A stretch of 64,000 nucleotides of DNA from Pterobdella sp. o SKG-2022 (Eukaryota > Annelida > Clitellata > Hirudinida > Piscicolidae), in assembly GCA_964035795.1 (NCBI GenBank), contig OZ038321.1, positions 19,541,932-19,605,931 on the forward strand, given 5' to 3'. Both the position numbers and the translations under genes were made by a program. Under the pieces are notes generated by a model. That model searched no databases. It was given only the letters and a program-made list of their open reading frames with translations, and was not told where the DNA came from. Positions within the stretch are counted from its first letter, which is position 1. The number at the start of each line of letters is the position of its first letter. This document shows positions 22,280 to 34,800 of this stretch, one piece after another.

Positions 22280-24257
22280 TTAATCCTCAGTGTCATCATC
22301 AACCTCGGCATTGTCCACAACTTCCTGTTCTTGGGCATCTGTCTCATCAATCACTTCACTCACCACATTCAAGTCAAATGGCAGTATATCTTTTGGATCC
22401 CACTGTTCAAGCATCATTTAAAGGTTTCAAACTTTATATTACAGCAAGCATTAATATTTTCTCACATTGGCATTTAGTTTACCATTAACAACGTTAAGTA
22501 GTATTTCATGGAGGTGGAATTTGATGCAGTGAACATACAGAAAACCATCACATCATCAACCATTAAAAACCTTTGGAAGGGTGATTTGTTCGGGATAGAT
22601 CCATGGTTTCAAATTGGGTTGGTTCTTGCACTTCCAAGCTGCATAACCCTTGCAAGCCTTGTGTAGCTTCTTCAATAACTGCAATACAATTCTTCACGTA
22701 ACTATACACATCTATAACAACGCTCAATACAAAAAGCTGCAATAGCAGTTAAATTTTACTAATGAACAACAACAAAACGAAGAAATTACAGATAAAAAGA
22801 TATTCAAAACACAACATAACGGTAACTTTTTAGAGACATCTTATGCTATTTTTTAAAAAGTGATTATTTATAGAACAAATAGTCGATATTTCATACATTT
22901 ATTGAAAAATAAATTTTCAGTAAGTATGGCCTTACCGTAAAACATTAGCAAGAAACATTAAAAAATTAACAATAGAAACAAAATAGAAGCAGAAAATGAC
23001 AAAAAACTACCTTGGGAGCAAGAATGGTTGCTGTTCTGTTTACAACCCAAGATGGTAACTTACCTGCGAAATCATCATCATAAAAATTAAGTATTTAATT
23101 TCAATATCAATAAAACGGGAATAAACCTCATTCTTGTTATAGATGAAATTTTTTATATATGAGATTGATTAACGAAGGTATTTTATTTGAAGCAAAAAAA
23201 TTCTTGTATTGTCTGGTTAATTAGATGCTAATGCAATTACAAAATATCAAATGTAAAAACAAATGCAATCAATAGTGAACTAATACTATTAAACAAGACT
23301 ACAGCCTTTATGGCGTTTTAAATTTGAATAAAATTCAATAAAGATGCTTCAGTATAAATTCATATATGCCATTAACGAGACTTCAATAATTGCTTATTGA
23401 TTTCCATTGCTCAAATAATTATTAAAAAAATAAAAATAGAGATAAAATGGTTTGAAACCTCTAGGATCGCACTGTGTGATGTAAGTGATTTGAGAGCCAA
23501 CTTGGTTGACATTCCCATGCTGCCCTGGTAGCACTTGGTACCCTGTCAAGTATGATATGCCCCTCACAAAACCTTTCTTTGTAGGTAAAGCCTGCAATAT
23601 GTTTATGTAAAAATGTAATGAATTCTAATAATTGATTATTTTGAATGATGAGAGTTCTTACTGCGTGATTGATGGAATGATTAAAAATAAGGTACTCTTT
23701 GCCTAAGTCTAACCATGACCTCTCCAACACAAAGTCTCGGTTTTTTAATGGCTTTGGACATTTCACTGAAAGTTAATAAAAGATGGAAAATGAATTTGAA
23801 TACTATTTTTATTCAAAAAATTTTATGAATCTTACTAGCATAATATCCAATGTCATTGTTGGGTGAAAGTATACAGATTTCATAGGCTTCTGCCATACTA
23901 GCATCCCATTTCTTTCTATAAACTGGATCATTCAAAACGTCAAATATTGTGCTGGCTGTCACATCTTTAAAAACGCTTTTCAACTGAATTTTTATTTAGT
24001 CAATTAGCCATTTCTGGAATAACTATGATTTTTAATTTAATGGAACATTGCGTTTTAAAAACAGAAAAACTATTTAATTTAGCACTGGTTAGTTTATAAA
24101 CCTTGAGCATTTTGAAATCGCTTAAGTCATTATTTTTGGTCCACACAGTGGTGTCATTCTTGTTGTACTCAACCTTCCAGTCTTCATGTTTCTCACACAA
24201 ATTTCTCAACGAAGTGAAATCTGTGTCTTCAGCTACTCTTACTTCACCAACCTTCAT
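22280..24257 (-). CDS. STARD10: START-domain lipid-transfer protein, STARD10 (PCTP-like) orthologue
   Basis: STARD10 binds and shuttles phosphatidylcholine and phosphatidylethanolamine in the cytosol. Minus-strand exons 24257-24102, 23983-23836, 23765-23662, 23591-23459, 23063-23011, 22678-22571 and 22402-22280 join in phase to 274 residues (human 291). The START fold is complete: DWKVEYNKNDTTVWTKNN, TIFDVLNDPVYRKKWDASM, DIGYYAMKCPKPLKNRDFVL, RGISYLTGYQVLP, GSQITYITQCDPRG, KLPSWVVNRTATILAPK, and KKLHKACKGYAAWKCKNQP then NLKPWIYPEQ. The PKPLKNRD and SWVVN...APK motifs are typical of STARD10. An acidic tail (VVDNAEVDDDTED) ends the protein, similar to the acidic, phosphorylated tail of the human protein. 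The start was set at ATG 24257; the codon two before it is TTG. Confidence 0.93.
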
Positions 24258-24499
24258 TTTCAAATCAAATGATAGAGCAGATAAACTATTAAATAAAAGT
24301 AACTAAAGACTAAAGTATAGATTCTCCACGTAAAAATCTAAAACACAATCTAAAAATTTTTTTAAAAAAAAAAACTCATTTAAAATTGTAGAATAAAAAT
24401 AAAATTAACACTTTCAAATTTTTATTTTAAATAATGTTATCTTTCCAAACATGAAAAGTTAATCTAAATTAAAAATTACTCTAAAAATTGCTCAATAGA
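24258..24499. promoter_or_regulatory. candidate bidirectional promoter, STARD10 / NCKIPSD
   Basis: The ATGs of STARD10 (minus, 24257) and the NCKIPSD-like gene (plus, 24500) are 242 bases apart and divergent. The interval is very AT-rich and has no other coding sequence, so both 5' UTRs and the promoters must lie here unless there are further 5' exons. No specific binding site was assigned. Confidence 0.5.
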
Positions 24500-27400
24500 A
24501 TGCATCGGGCAGCCTATCCTTTTAAACATGAAAACTCTAAAATTCTATCATTTAAAACTAGAGATTTGTTTTTAGTGTTGAAGGAAAATGACAATGGCTG
24601 GTGGTTGTGTTTGGCACAAAATGGTCGTATTGGTCTTGTTCCTGGTAATTATATCGAACCTTTCAAGGTTTCTACCATTTTACTTTCTGTTATAATTTTT
24701 TTTGAAATAATACGATGTCATTAAATTAAATTACTCAAAAATGAAGTTATAATTTCTATTGAAATTATTTTTATCTTTTTCTTTTTATAAATTTACTTCA
24801 TAACTAAAGGTAGAATATGAAAATGGAATCAAGTTTGTGGAAGAAGCAACTCAAACAGCTCCAAAACACAAACAATACTTTTCTGTAGACTATCTTCCCA
24901 CGGCTTTGAGGCTAGTTTAATTTTTTTTTACTCATGTTATGTGTCTAGAGATAATTATTAAAAAGCTGAAAATTAAATTCACTGTGTATTTTTTAGTTTT
25001 TTATTCATCATTGATTTGGAAAATATAAAAATCATTTTCCTAAATAATATATTTAATAAATCAGATTTCAAAATAGTAATGTTTATTTTAAAATATAAAT
25101 CATGATTCTTGAAAGAAAGTTGTCATAAGAGTAATTATAAAGCAATTAAGCACTTAATAGTCTTGAAATTTGTTTTACCATATTTATTTGTTTACATATT
25201 CTTGTACATTATTCAACAAAAATTAAAAATCACTATGAATTCAATATCAGTATAAAATTTTAATATTTCATTATTCATGATATCAATAATAATATTTATC
25301 ATTATTTCCATTTAAAAAAATAATGATTCCTAATAATGCTGTTGTAATTGTTGATATCATTATTTACAGTGCTCTTGAAAAGCTTAAACAACATTTACAT
25401 CTGAAGAAACAAGCCACTTCCTCTCAACCTAATGCTTCATCATTACTCACAACACCACAACCAGAATCATTCCCTCTTCCTCCTAATCTGCTTCCATTAT
25501 CACCACTCATCAATCAAGGCTCCACACAGGGCTTTTCTAATGCTACATCGAACAACATTTCAACATCGAACAACAATCCAACATCAAACAGCAACACAAC
25601 AACAAACAGTATTGAAATAAAAACACACAATGACACACCCATGAAAGACTCAAAAAAAGACACAGACTTTCTTAATTTTCCTTCTCATTTATTCTGGACT
25701 CTAGTCATCAAGATCAGAGAAAGCACTGATATTGATTTTGAAGGTTCTCAGAATGTGTTGAAAATGTTGTTGCAGGAATTGTCTTCAAGTCAGCCTTTGT
25801 GGAGGGAAGGGTTAAACTCGTTGTTGCACCAATCCCACACTGATCTTGATGCAGCCATCAACATCACTCAAGCTTCTGATGTTGATCAAATACAAACAGA
25901 ATTGCAGGTTTTTTTTTTGAATAGCGCTCATCATAACAATTATACACGGTTTTTAAATGTTTCAGAACTTGATGTTGTGCAGTAAAGATTCGGTGCAGTT
26001 ATCACAGCTGCTGGAACAGGTGAGTGACGTGGTGGAGGATGGACAGCAGAGCAGCTGGCAGCTGTTTGAAGACCTGCAAGCAAACACTCAGTTATTAAGC
26101 CAGCTACTTGACATCTTGGTTTGTTCTTCTAGTTATTTCTTACCTCCTTTATTCGTTCATTTCTTTCATGACACCAAAATAACAACGTTGAGTTTCTTCA
26201 CAGAGAAAGGCCAACCATTCCTTGGTGAGCTCCATTTTATCAAGGGATTCCTTCCAGGCATGTCACTCTCTTGTTCTCTACTACCAAATGGTACCTTTTA
26301 TCACTTTTGAGTTGTAGTCTAACTAATGTGTTGATCATATGAATCATTAAATTAATTGTATTGTAAGGAAGCGCAAAAACTTTCAAACGAAACTTTATAA
26401 AGCATTGTTCTACGCATTGGTTTTTGAAGAGTTAAAGCTAGTAATCCAGCCTTTTATCATATTAGCCTTCATCCTCATCTTCTTCCTCCTCATCACTATC
26501 ACAGGAGACCAGAGCGCCTCTACGCAGATTGTTGTTGGAGATTTTTAGGGATATAATTCAGTTGCAAGAGAGTTTCAAAGAAGAGTTATCTTCTTCCGTG
26601 TTGTCTGTCGAGTTTGTCAGAGAGATCATGTCCGCTTGTGAGTTGGTTGCGTGTTTTATTGAGTTTTGGTTTGTCTTTGATTTTGTGCATGTGTTTGGCT
26701 TCATTTATCTCAATTTTCTTTTTTTTTCTTAGTTTTGCTTTTTTGTGTATATTTTGTTAACATACACAAAGCACAAGCGCACAAAATCCCCTATGACGTC
26801 ATCAACTTGTTGAGCATCTTCTTCACGTGTGAGAGCATTCCCCAGCAGCACTACTGTTTGTCTTTTATATTTTTATTATTTTATTGTTATTTTTGTATAT
26901 TTTTGAATTAATACTTGTTATGAATATTTATGCATCATCCTTACTCTTTTAGTCTTTCCATCAATACATATTCAATGGACAAAACAGCGGTGGTAAACGT
27001 GGCGTTTGTGACTCATGTCTTGACTTTGATAGAAGACGACGAGCAAGAAGATGGTGGAGATGATAATGATGCTGGTAGCTCTCAACAGGAAAGATTGATA
27101 GAACTGTTGATTGAATTGAATGTCCATTTTGACGAGCAAAACATCTTTATTGAAGCCTTGACACAACGACCAAGTCATAAACATCTAACTGAGTATCTTC
27201 TGGTGCTTTTCAATAGGGCAGGTATACGGAGATCGGGTTGTGGCTTGGTAAATGTGCTGTATGATTTATTATTGAGATGGAGTTTATCAACTTGGTAAGG
27301 CAGGGGTGGGGACTGCTTTGTTTTTTTTGTCGTTTTTCTTGATGCTACAATTTATTTTTTGAGCATTTGTTTATGCTTAGAAGGCTAACAACTAATTATA

Positions 27401-29152
27401 ATAATATATTATACTTCTCACATCACTACAAACAGGAGCAATAAAGAAAGCGTGTCTCAAATTAATGACCGATATTTTCAGCCAATCACAGACCAGCGGA
27501 ATATTTTACACCAATGACGCCAACGTTCTCATTGACGTCACTTGTCGATGTGTTTGTGATCTTCCTCCCGGTGATCAGGTTGTCACCATTACATTTTATT
27601 TTATCACTGTAAGTAGTTCTATTGTTATTTATTATTATTTATTTTTATTTATTATTATAATTGTTATTATTATTATTTATCTCTTCTTATTAGTAGTAGA
27701 TTTATAAAATGATAATGAAAGCACAAATTTTAAATAAAGTGTATTTTATGAAGTATTTTCAAAGTTGATTTTTTTTACCTTTTTTCAAAGCCCTTGTTAC
27801 TAACGATACTTTTTTCGTTGAGCTTCATATAATATTCTTTTGGTCAAATGTTAATGTTTTTGATTTTTTTTATTTCAGACGTTTCTTGTGATGTTTACGT
27901 TTATGTAATTTTTCTTTTGACGATTTTCTGCGGAAGACTTGCTTTGATAATTTGTCAACATAAGCATTAAAGTCCCATTGAATTTTTTTATTATTATTCT
28001 ATTAGATACTAAAAATCTGTGCTCATTAAGTTCATTTAGATACTCCAACGCACGGTGGTTGCTGCTTTGTCATGTTTTTTGTTTTCAGCTTGCTCCATTC
28101 CTTCTCAATATGAACTCATTCGTTTTTTTCTGTACCATTAAGTCTTCAATTTATGTTTTTTGGCGGTTAGCTCTTAAGGTTTAACTTGCTTCAGTCATAG
28201 AACGATTTTTGTTTCATTTTTTATTCTTTCTTCCTTTATGCACTGTTAACTTTTCTCAGAAGCAAAATCCTTAGTTTGTTTTGATACCAGTTCATTCATC
28301 ATTATCACTAACATTCAAAGCCACTTCCTACTCTTCATGAAAGGTTGACGAATTTATTGCCTTGTTAATCCATTTTTTTTCTTTTTTTCTATTTTTTAGG
28401 TTTTAAACATGTTTTCACCATCTAAAATAATTTTATTCTATAAAATAAATTGCTATTTCAAAAATAATACTAGTATATCACCATTATCATCAATGATAAT
28501 CAAATCTTCCTTATTCTCTATTCTTTCTACTTTAAAGTTTTTCTAATTTAATTTTTGGTGCATAATAATAATAATTTTAATTATAGAAATATTGTTTGTA
28601 GGTTATTGGTTTTGAGCTTTGAATTTAGATCAATTAAACTTAGCTGCTTTTGTTTAGCATCGATATAAGTTGACTTCGGTAACAGATGTCGGTTGAATGA
28701 TATTTTTGAATTGTTTTCATTTGGCTTGGCAGATGATCTCAGTAGACAACAACAAGAAAAACGTTTGAAAACGTCGAATCGTGAATTCGATGTTTTAAAG
28801 TTGGACGTTAGATCGGACAAGCGGTTTATGAAGTTCTGTTTTAAATAAACATTCTCATCTTTAAAAATATGATTTACCTAGTATAAATAATTTAAACCGA
28901 CTTCTGTTTATTCAATTCACTAGAACATGCACAGTAGTATAACCTGTTATAGATAGCAACATTAACAAAAACGGCATTACACAGGAAAGAACAGAGCACC
29001 TTAAGCTATTGCACTTGATGTTGTCGAACAGAGAAGAAAACAGAGACAGACACGCACACATACACTCAAGCCTACAACAGATTCTAAGTGAAGACCCATC
29101 AGTTCCTCGGGATGTCACTGTGGTGCAAAATATTATGCACTTGGTACAGTGA
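24500..29152 (+). CDS. NCKIPSD: NCK-interacting protein with SH3 domain (SPIN90/DIP orthologue)
   Basis: SPIN90 binds NCK, WASP and Arp2/3 and helps seed linear actin filaments. Exons: 24500-24667, about 24810-24905, 25370-25907, 25966-26118, 26204-26290, 26505-26637, 26772-26855, 26988-27221, 27436-27578 and 28985-29152. Exon 1 is an SH3 domain starting at the Met (AAYPFKHENSKILSFKTRDL, then GWWLC and GLVPGNYIE). Exon 3 begins with LEKLKQHLHLKK and a Ser/Thr/Pro/Asn linker, much shorter than the human proline-rich region. The C-terminal helical-repeat region matches human segment by segment: SSWQLFEDL, VLYYQMETRAPLRRLLLEIF (across an exon join), SSSVLSVEFVREIM, LIELLIELNVHF, IFYTNDANVLIDVTCRCVCD and LPPGDQ. 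The last exon aligns with the human C-terminus and ends in TGA. Phases agree at every join except the 3' end of exon 2, where no standard phase-2 donor is visible (a GC donor at TTGAG|gctagt would fit). Confidence 0.9.
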
Positions 29153-31869
29153 CTTGGGGCATGGAGCTTGCAAGAGTAGATTTTAAAATATAATGATTCA
29201 TAAATCTTTATATAGTGCCAAGCTTTTCGATTTTTGCAAATCTGTTAACAATTGGTTCAAAAAGTATATTTTGATTATAGACAATTTCGTAGCTTATTAT
29301 TATATAAAAGTTATTAGTTAATTATATTCCAAGCTTTTATGGCTAATTAGTTAATTATTATAGACAATTTCATATAGATTTAGTGGGTTATAAGTGTTAT
29401 ACAGGGTGCGAACTTGCTATATGACCACCCATTTTTGTTCGAAACTTACACGTCTTAAACTCTATTAATACAAGCATAGCCATTAAAAAAGAAGGAAATA
29501 GAACTCTTAAACCAAGCAGGACCATCCAAAAATTCTTTTCATCGCTAAAGATGGTTTTAAACCATTATATTTTATTTTTCTTCCTCTTCACTCCACTTTA
29601 AAACATGTTTTGGTGGCGAAGGGTTGTCCATGGCACATCTTTTTGCTCGACATACTGCAAGTGCGTTGAAGACTTGAGGATTTGTTTTTCTAGTGCTTTT
29701 TGTCAAAAACTAATAAGAATCCCACAAAAATTTTAATAAACCATGGATGGTCTTATAGCAATATCGCACTCTGCATGCGTACTTGAAGAGTTTTGATACT
29801 ACGGTTTGTCTTTAAACCACCATTATCTTTTTTCTATATAATTTTTTCAGAAGTTCATTAATAATTTAGTAAATTATGTTTATGATTGGCATGATAAGAG
29901 CTTTCAATATTATGTGTGCTGGTTTGTGGCTTAAATAACCCACTCAGTATTCTATTAAAATCAATAGTCTCTTCATTCAATGAAAGATTCATAAATCACT
30001 TATCCGTTTCAAGTTAAACTAGAGAAGTTTAAGAAATTTAATTAACATTATTTCAATATAATTATTCATTAGATCTAGTATTTATCATTTTTAGGCTGCA
30101 TAATATTAATAACGTGCCATAATGAAGTTTGGCAATAGCATTATAATTATGTGATTTGTGACGGAGTGATTCTATATTGATGCATTCAACAATTCATGAT
30201 GTAGCTAATATTTCCGAGTTCATAGATATAATGATATTGATAAACTTTGAAGAAATAATAGTAGTAATAATAATACTATGGATTTATTTAATTTAATATT
30301 GATATACTAATATCGGACAAATTTGAAGGTATAATAGTAATAGTAACATGAATTCATAACACTTAGACCGATATTACGAGGTAAAAAGTGCAATGCTTGT
30401 AAGCTAGACATTTTTTTTTCAGAATTTTCTTCGTTTGTTTCTTCGTTCTAGAAGTTTATACATAGTAATAACTTTATCCTATAATATTCTCGATCATTAT
30501 AATGAAAATTCAAAATCTGATTTTTTTGTTTTAAAAATTTTTACACTTTTATGTTTGGCATTTTTATCATTTGATAAATTTGAAATTTGTGAGACGCCTC
30601 CATCTTTTGTATAGATTCCAATGCAAAACTTTCATCACCATTATATTTTTGATATTTGAAACCATGAGAATTTTGTCCATAGTAGCAATTATTATAACTA
30701 CCCATACTTTTACATCTGTTTTCTGTTTCTCGTTTTATAAGCGCTGTACCAATAAATTCTGTATGTACTTTCCAAATAGTTTTGCGAAATTTTTCATTTT
30801 CAAAATAGAAAACTAATAAGTATATTTTATTCAACGAATGAATTATGTTTGAAAGGGTTTTTTTTGAATTAAAAAATTTTCAATATACGTCTATCTTTTA
30901 TACTGTACAAAATTGATCCTTCAATCTTCTTACATCTTAAAATAAACACGCAAAAAAACTTATTTGAAAAACAAATAAATTATATTAACACCAAATCGAA
31001 TAAAAAACGCTTAAACTTAAATGAAGAAATAGAAAGGGCAACAAACAAGAATAACTAGTTCAAATGAATTTTACAGTCCAACCAATGGAATCAATCATAA
31101 AACGAGGATGATGGTCCATGCAACCGCCGTTTCTGTCACTTCAACACGGTTGTTCATTAAGCATTTGTGGTAGCAGAGACTCAATAGATACTAACTCCCA
31201 CACTTTGAAGCTTTTCAAACGCAGTTCTCAATATGGCTTGATTGAACCTTTCTGGTTAAGGTGAATCAGACTTGCACTCAAATCCAACTATTTGACGTGG
31301 TAATCCGAAATTGCTTTTTTACCTAAGTTTTTGACTTGTTAATCTAGTCTTCACCATTAATACCTATTTTCAGTGAAAAGCGATGATTTTTCTCACAGCC
31401 GTTTGTCGTTTAGTATTGGAATGGTTGCGATATCGCTTATAGTACTATAGCATTTAAAAATCTCTTTGGTATAGTGATAAGTATGAAGTGCTGATGGTGT
31501 CCACGTTAAAAATGACTGTTCTTTCCTCCAAATCGTTCAGCAGTCAAACTAGTTATTATTAAATGTTTTGGCTTGGATGGTTTTCAATGTTAATAAAAAA
31601 TGTTGCAAGTTCCATATAATTTGACATTGTCGATGTTGGTTTTAAAAGCGCTAATACTTTTATCTATGTTATTTTTATTCTTTTTCATCTTTTTGTTATT
31701 ATTGTTATTATCAGTATTATTATTATTATTATTCTTATTATTATTATTATTATTGTTGTTGTTGTTGTCGATAACAAGGAAAAGAGGTTGTTCTGCATTT
31801 TTACAGGGATTTATCATATTTAGTAAAAATAAAAGATTTTCGGACTACATAATTTTTACAAAAATGCCT
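29153..31869. other. intergenic, AT-rich
   Basis: No supported gene. The open frames at 30541-30834 (both strands) lack domains. The region at 31680-31770 is a (TTA)/(TTG) run that makes meaningless poly-Leu and poly-Asn frames. A further 3' exon of the 7TM gene could be here but was not recognised. Confidence 0.5.
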
Positions 31870-34800
31870 TTAGCTAGCAAAAGTTAAATCTTGAAAAAAA
31901 TCCCTACCTGACACCTTGTTTTTTTCGACATCATCATCATCACTCTCGTCATCTTCTTCATCTTCCTCTTCAGAACAAAGATTGAAGCATTGAGCAATGA
32001 AAGCAAGAGTATTTAGTGTTTGTTTTTTAAGAGTGGTGAGGAAGAGAACGAAGATGAGTGGGTGAAGGAGGACAGACGTTTGGGCCACCAGCCATACAGA
32101 CTCTTTCCACCTCCTCCTTCTTTCCAACTCCTCTTCTTTCTTCGCTTCATCTTCTTTCTCATTACCTTTATTGTTATTTGGTTTTTTTTGATTTTCTTTT
32201 TTAGTTTTTTTTCTATAATTATCATTACCATTGCTTTCTTTGTTGTAATTTTCCATCTTACTAATCTCCAATTTATTAGCATTAATCATTTTTATATTAT
32301 TACTGTTATTATCACTAATTACTGCATTAGCATCATTATAAAGGTACTCCATCAAAAACTGGGACCTCCGTTCGCTTTGTTGCTTTTTGAATGCCGTCTT
32401 TTTTATAGCTTGACCATCAAGTTTTCCAACAATTTTTGGAAAATTTCCAGCATTAGTTTCATTTCTTCTATTTAATTTATTCTCTTCAAAACTATTCTTT
32501 TTAAATCTTATGAGGTTTTTATTGAATTTACCATCTCCGTACTCAAGATCAACTTTGTCGTAATCACCAATATCCCCATTCAAAATGCCCCCAATAATCT
32601 TTCGGCTTTCCCATTCGTTCATGATGCCATCATCATCGTTTCTATCATCGATATTATCTTCATTTTCATTTTCTATTCCGTTTATATCATCAGTATTTTT
32701 AAGAGTTTTTTTATCAAAATTTTCTTCACCTGTTTTCATCAAAAACTCAGTATCAAAGACCGAACTATCATTCCATATTTGGTCTTTTTTTCGTTCTCCA
32801 TTTTTCTCTTCTTTTTTCATTGCTTCATTTTTCAAAACTTCAATTTTTTCTCTTTCTTCTTCTCTACTTTTTTCTCTTCCTCCTTGTTCTTTTTCTTCTT
32901 CTCCTCCTTCTCCTTTTCCTCCATTTCCTTCCATATAAATTTCAGGCACACTTGGCATGGTTGTGAGAACATGAGAAGCTTGGTTTTCAGAATGTGAGAA
33001 AGAGAGCTGTTGGGATGTGAAGTTTGTGACAGTGGTGTAATGAAAGTGATTTATAGATTTTGCAAATATATACATTGAAAGATTAATAGAATCAATACAT
33101 TTAATCTGAGTCTTCTTTGAAGTGAAGTTATTGATGACCGTAATGATTAAATTCATAATATAAATTACTATAATTAATAACTGAAACTAAAACTGGAAAA
33201 ATCAAAATCTCATCTAAAATGATTAGTAGTTATCATCAAAACTACACTAGAAAACCACCGAAAGCAAATTATATCGAAGCAGATAACACGAGTACAAGCG
33301 TGAAGGATGCTAAGCTAGAGTTTAATGCTCTCGATTATTGAATCCGTGATGAGCAAACATAAAAAGAGGCATCAAAAGTAATTAATGGAACTCAATTAAA
33401 AACTTAATTAAAAGAAACCAAGTTTGAGGGGATTAACTAGTATAATAAAATAATGATAAAACTGTAGCATCTAGCATAATAGAAGCATTATGACAAACGT
33501 AATGAAAACGTAAAGAACAATAATGGAAATATCAAAGTAGTAATGAAATCATTGAAAGGGTAGTAATATATTAAAATACAGTAATCAATCGATACTTAAA
33601 AAGCAAAATGATTCAAAGTATCAAAAAAATGCAGTAAAATCAAAAATAAAAGTCGAAAAATCAAGAATTATTGAAACAACAATAATATAAAGGAATATTT
33701 CAAAATATATTCTCACCAGGAACGGGATCCAGAAGAAAAAGTGAATAAGTGAAAACAAGAGGATTGGTGTGTGAGGGATAGATGATGCATGGATGGATGA
33801 GAAACGCGGAGATGTATGATTGGGTGGACGTATGGGCGGATTGGTGGATGAATGACCTATTTCGTGACCTAAAAAGTGGATTGTTTCGTGATTGGGTGAA
33901 ATGGGTGATTGATTATCATCACAATTGGTTAGACATGATGGATGGATAGGATTGGATGTTTTGGTTTTAGGGGATGGATACATGGGAATAGATGGGTGAA
34001 GGGTGTTGGATGGGTTGGTGGTGGTGCATGGATGGAAGGATGTCGAAAGCTCATCTGTTTGCGCTTTGTTTTTCATCAATGTACCTATGTCATTTTTTTT
34101 TAAACTCAAACCACCACTATTTATTTCTAGTATGTTATTGTTTTTCTTCATAAAACTAGTGACATCAACTCCGCCATTTGCCTCATATAAGTAAGGCACT
34201 TTGTTAAATATTCTCGACAAATATACACTCTCCAATTTATCATCGTTATTAACAGCTCTTTTGCTATTATCTTCGCTACAATCCCCAGCTGTTTCCCTCT
34301 CTCTAAAAATATTGATGCTGTTATTAAACATTATTTCATTGTCGTTGTTGTCGTTTTTGTTGTTGTTATAAGTTTTCCCTTCATCTATACTGTTGTAAGC
34401 TACTTCATCAAGAACAAAAGTGTCGTTCTCAAAAGCATTCTCGTAGTTCGGTTGTTTAAGCCACCTCTTCCTTAGAAGTCTTTCACACCCACAACTCCTT
34501 GTTTTCCCAACCACTCGGCAGTACCTCTTACGGTACTTTTCTATTAACCTCCTCCCTCTTCCTTCTCTACAAGATTTAATATTGTCTTTCGTTCTTCTAG
34601 ACTCATCCTTTATCGTTGCATGTAAGCTGTTGTTGTCTATCCTGTTGTCTTCATTGATAATTTTCTCTTTCAAACACCCCACTAACAACAACATCGTGTG
34701 AACCAAAAAAGAAAGAACTGCCACCAACTGTATCGCAGTATTCACCGTCGTATACACGTCTTTGTCGGGAGATGGCTTACTAGAAATTATTTCCAATTGA

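Noticed and set aside
31590..31887. Poly-Asn / poly-Leu frames
   Set aside because: Simple-sequence (TTA/TTG) tract.
32013..32997. Plus-strand Phe/Ser-rich proteins
   Set aside because: Antisense shadows of the acidic/Lys-rich minus-strand 7TM exon.
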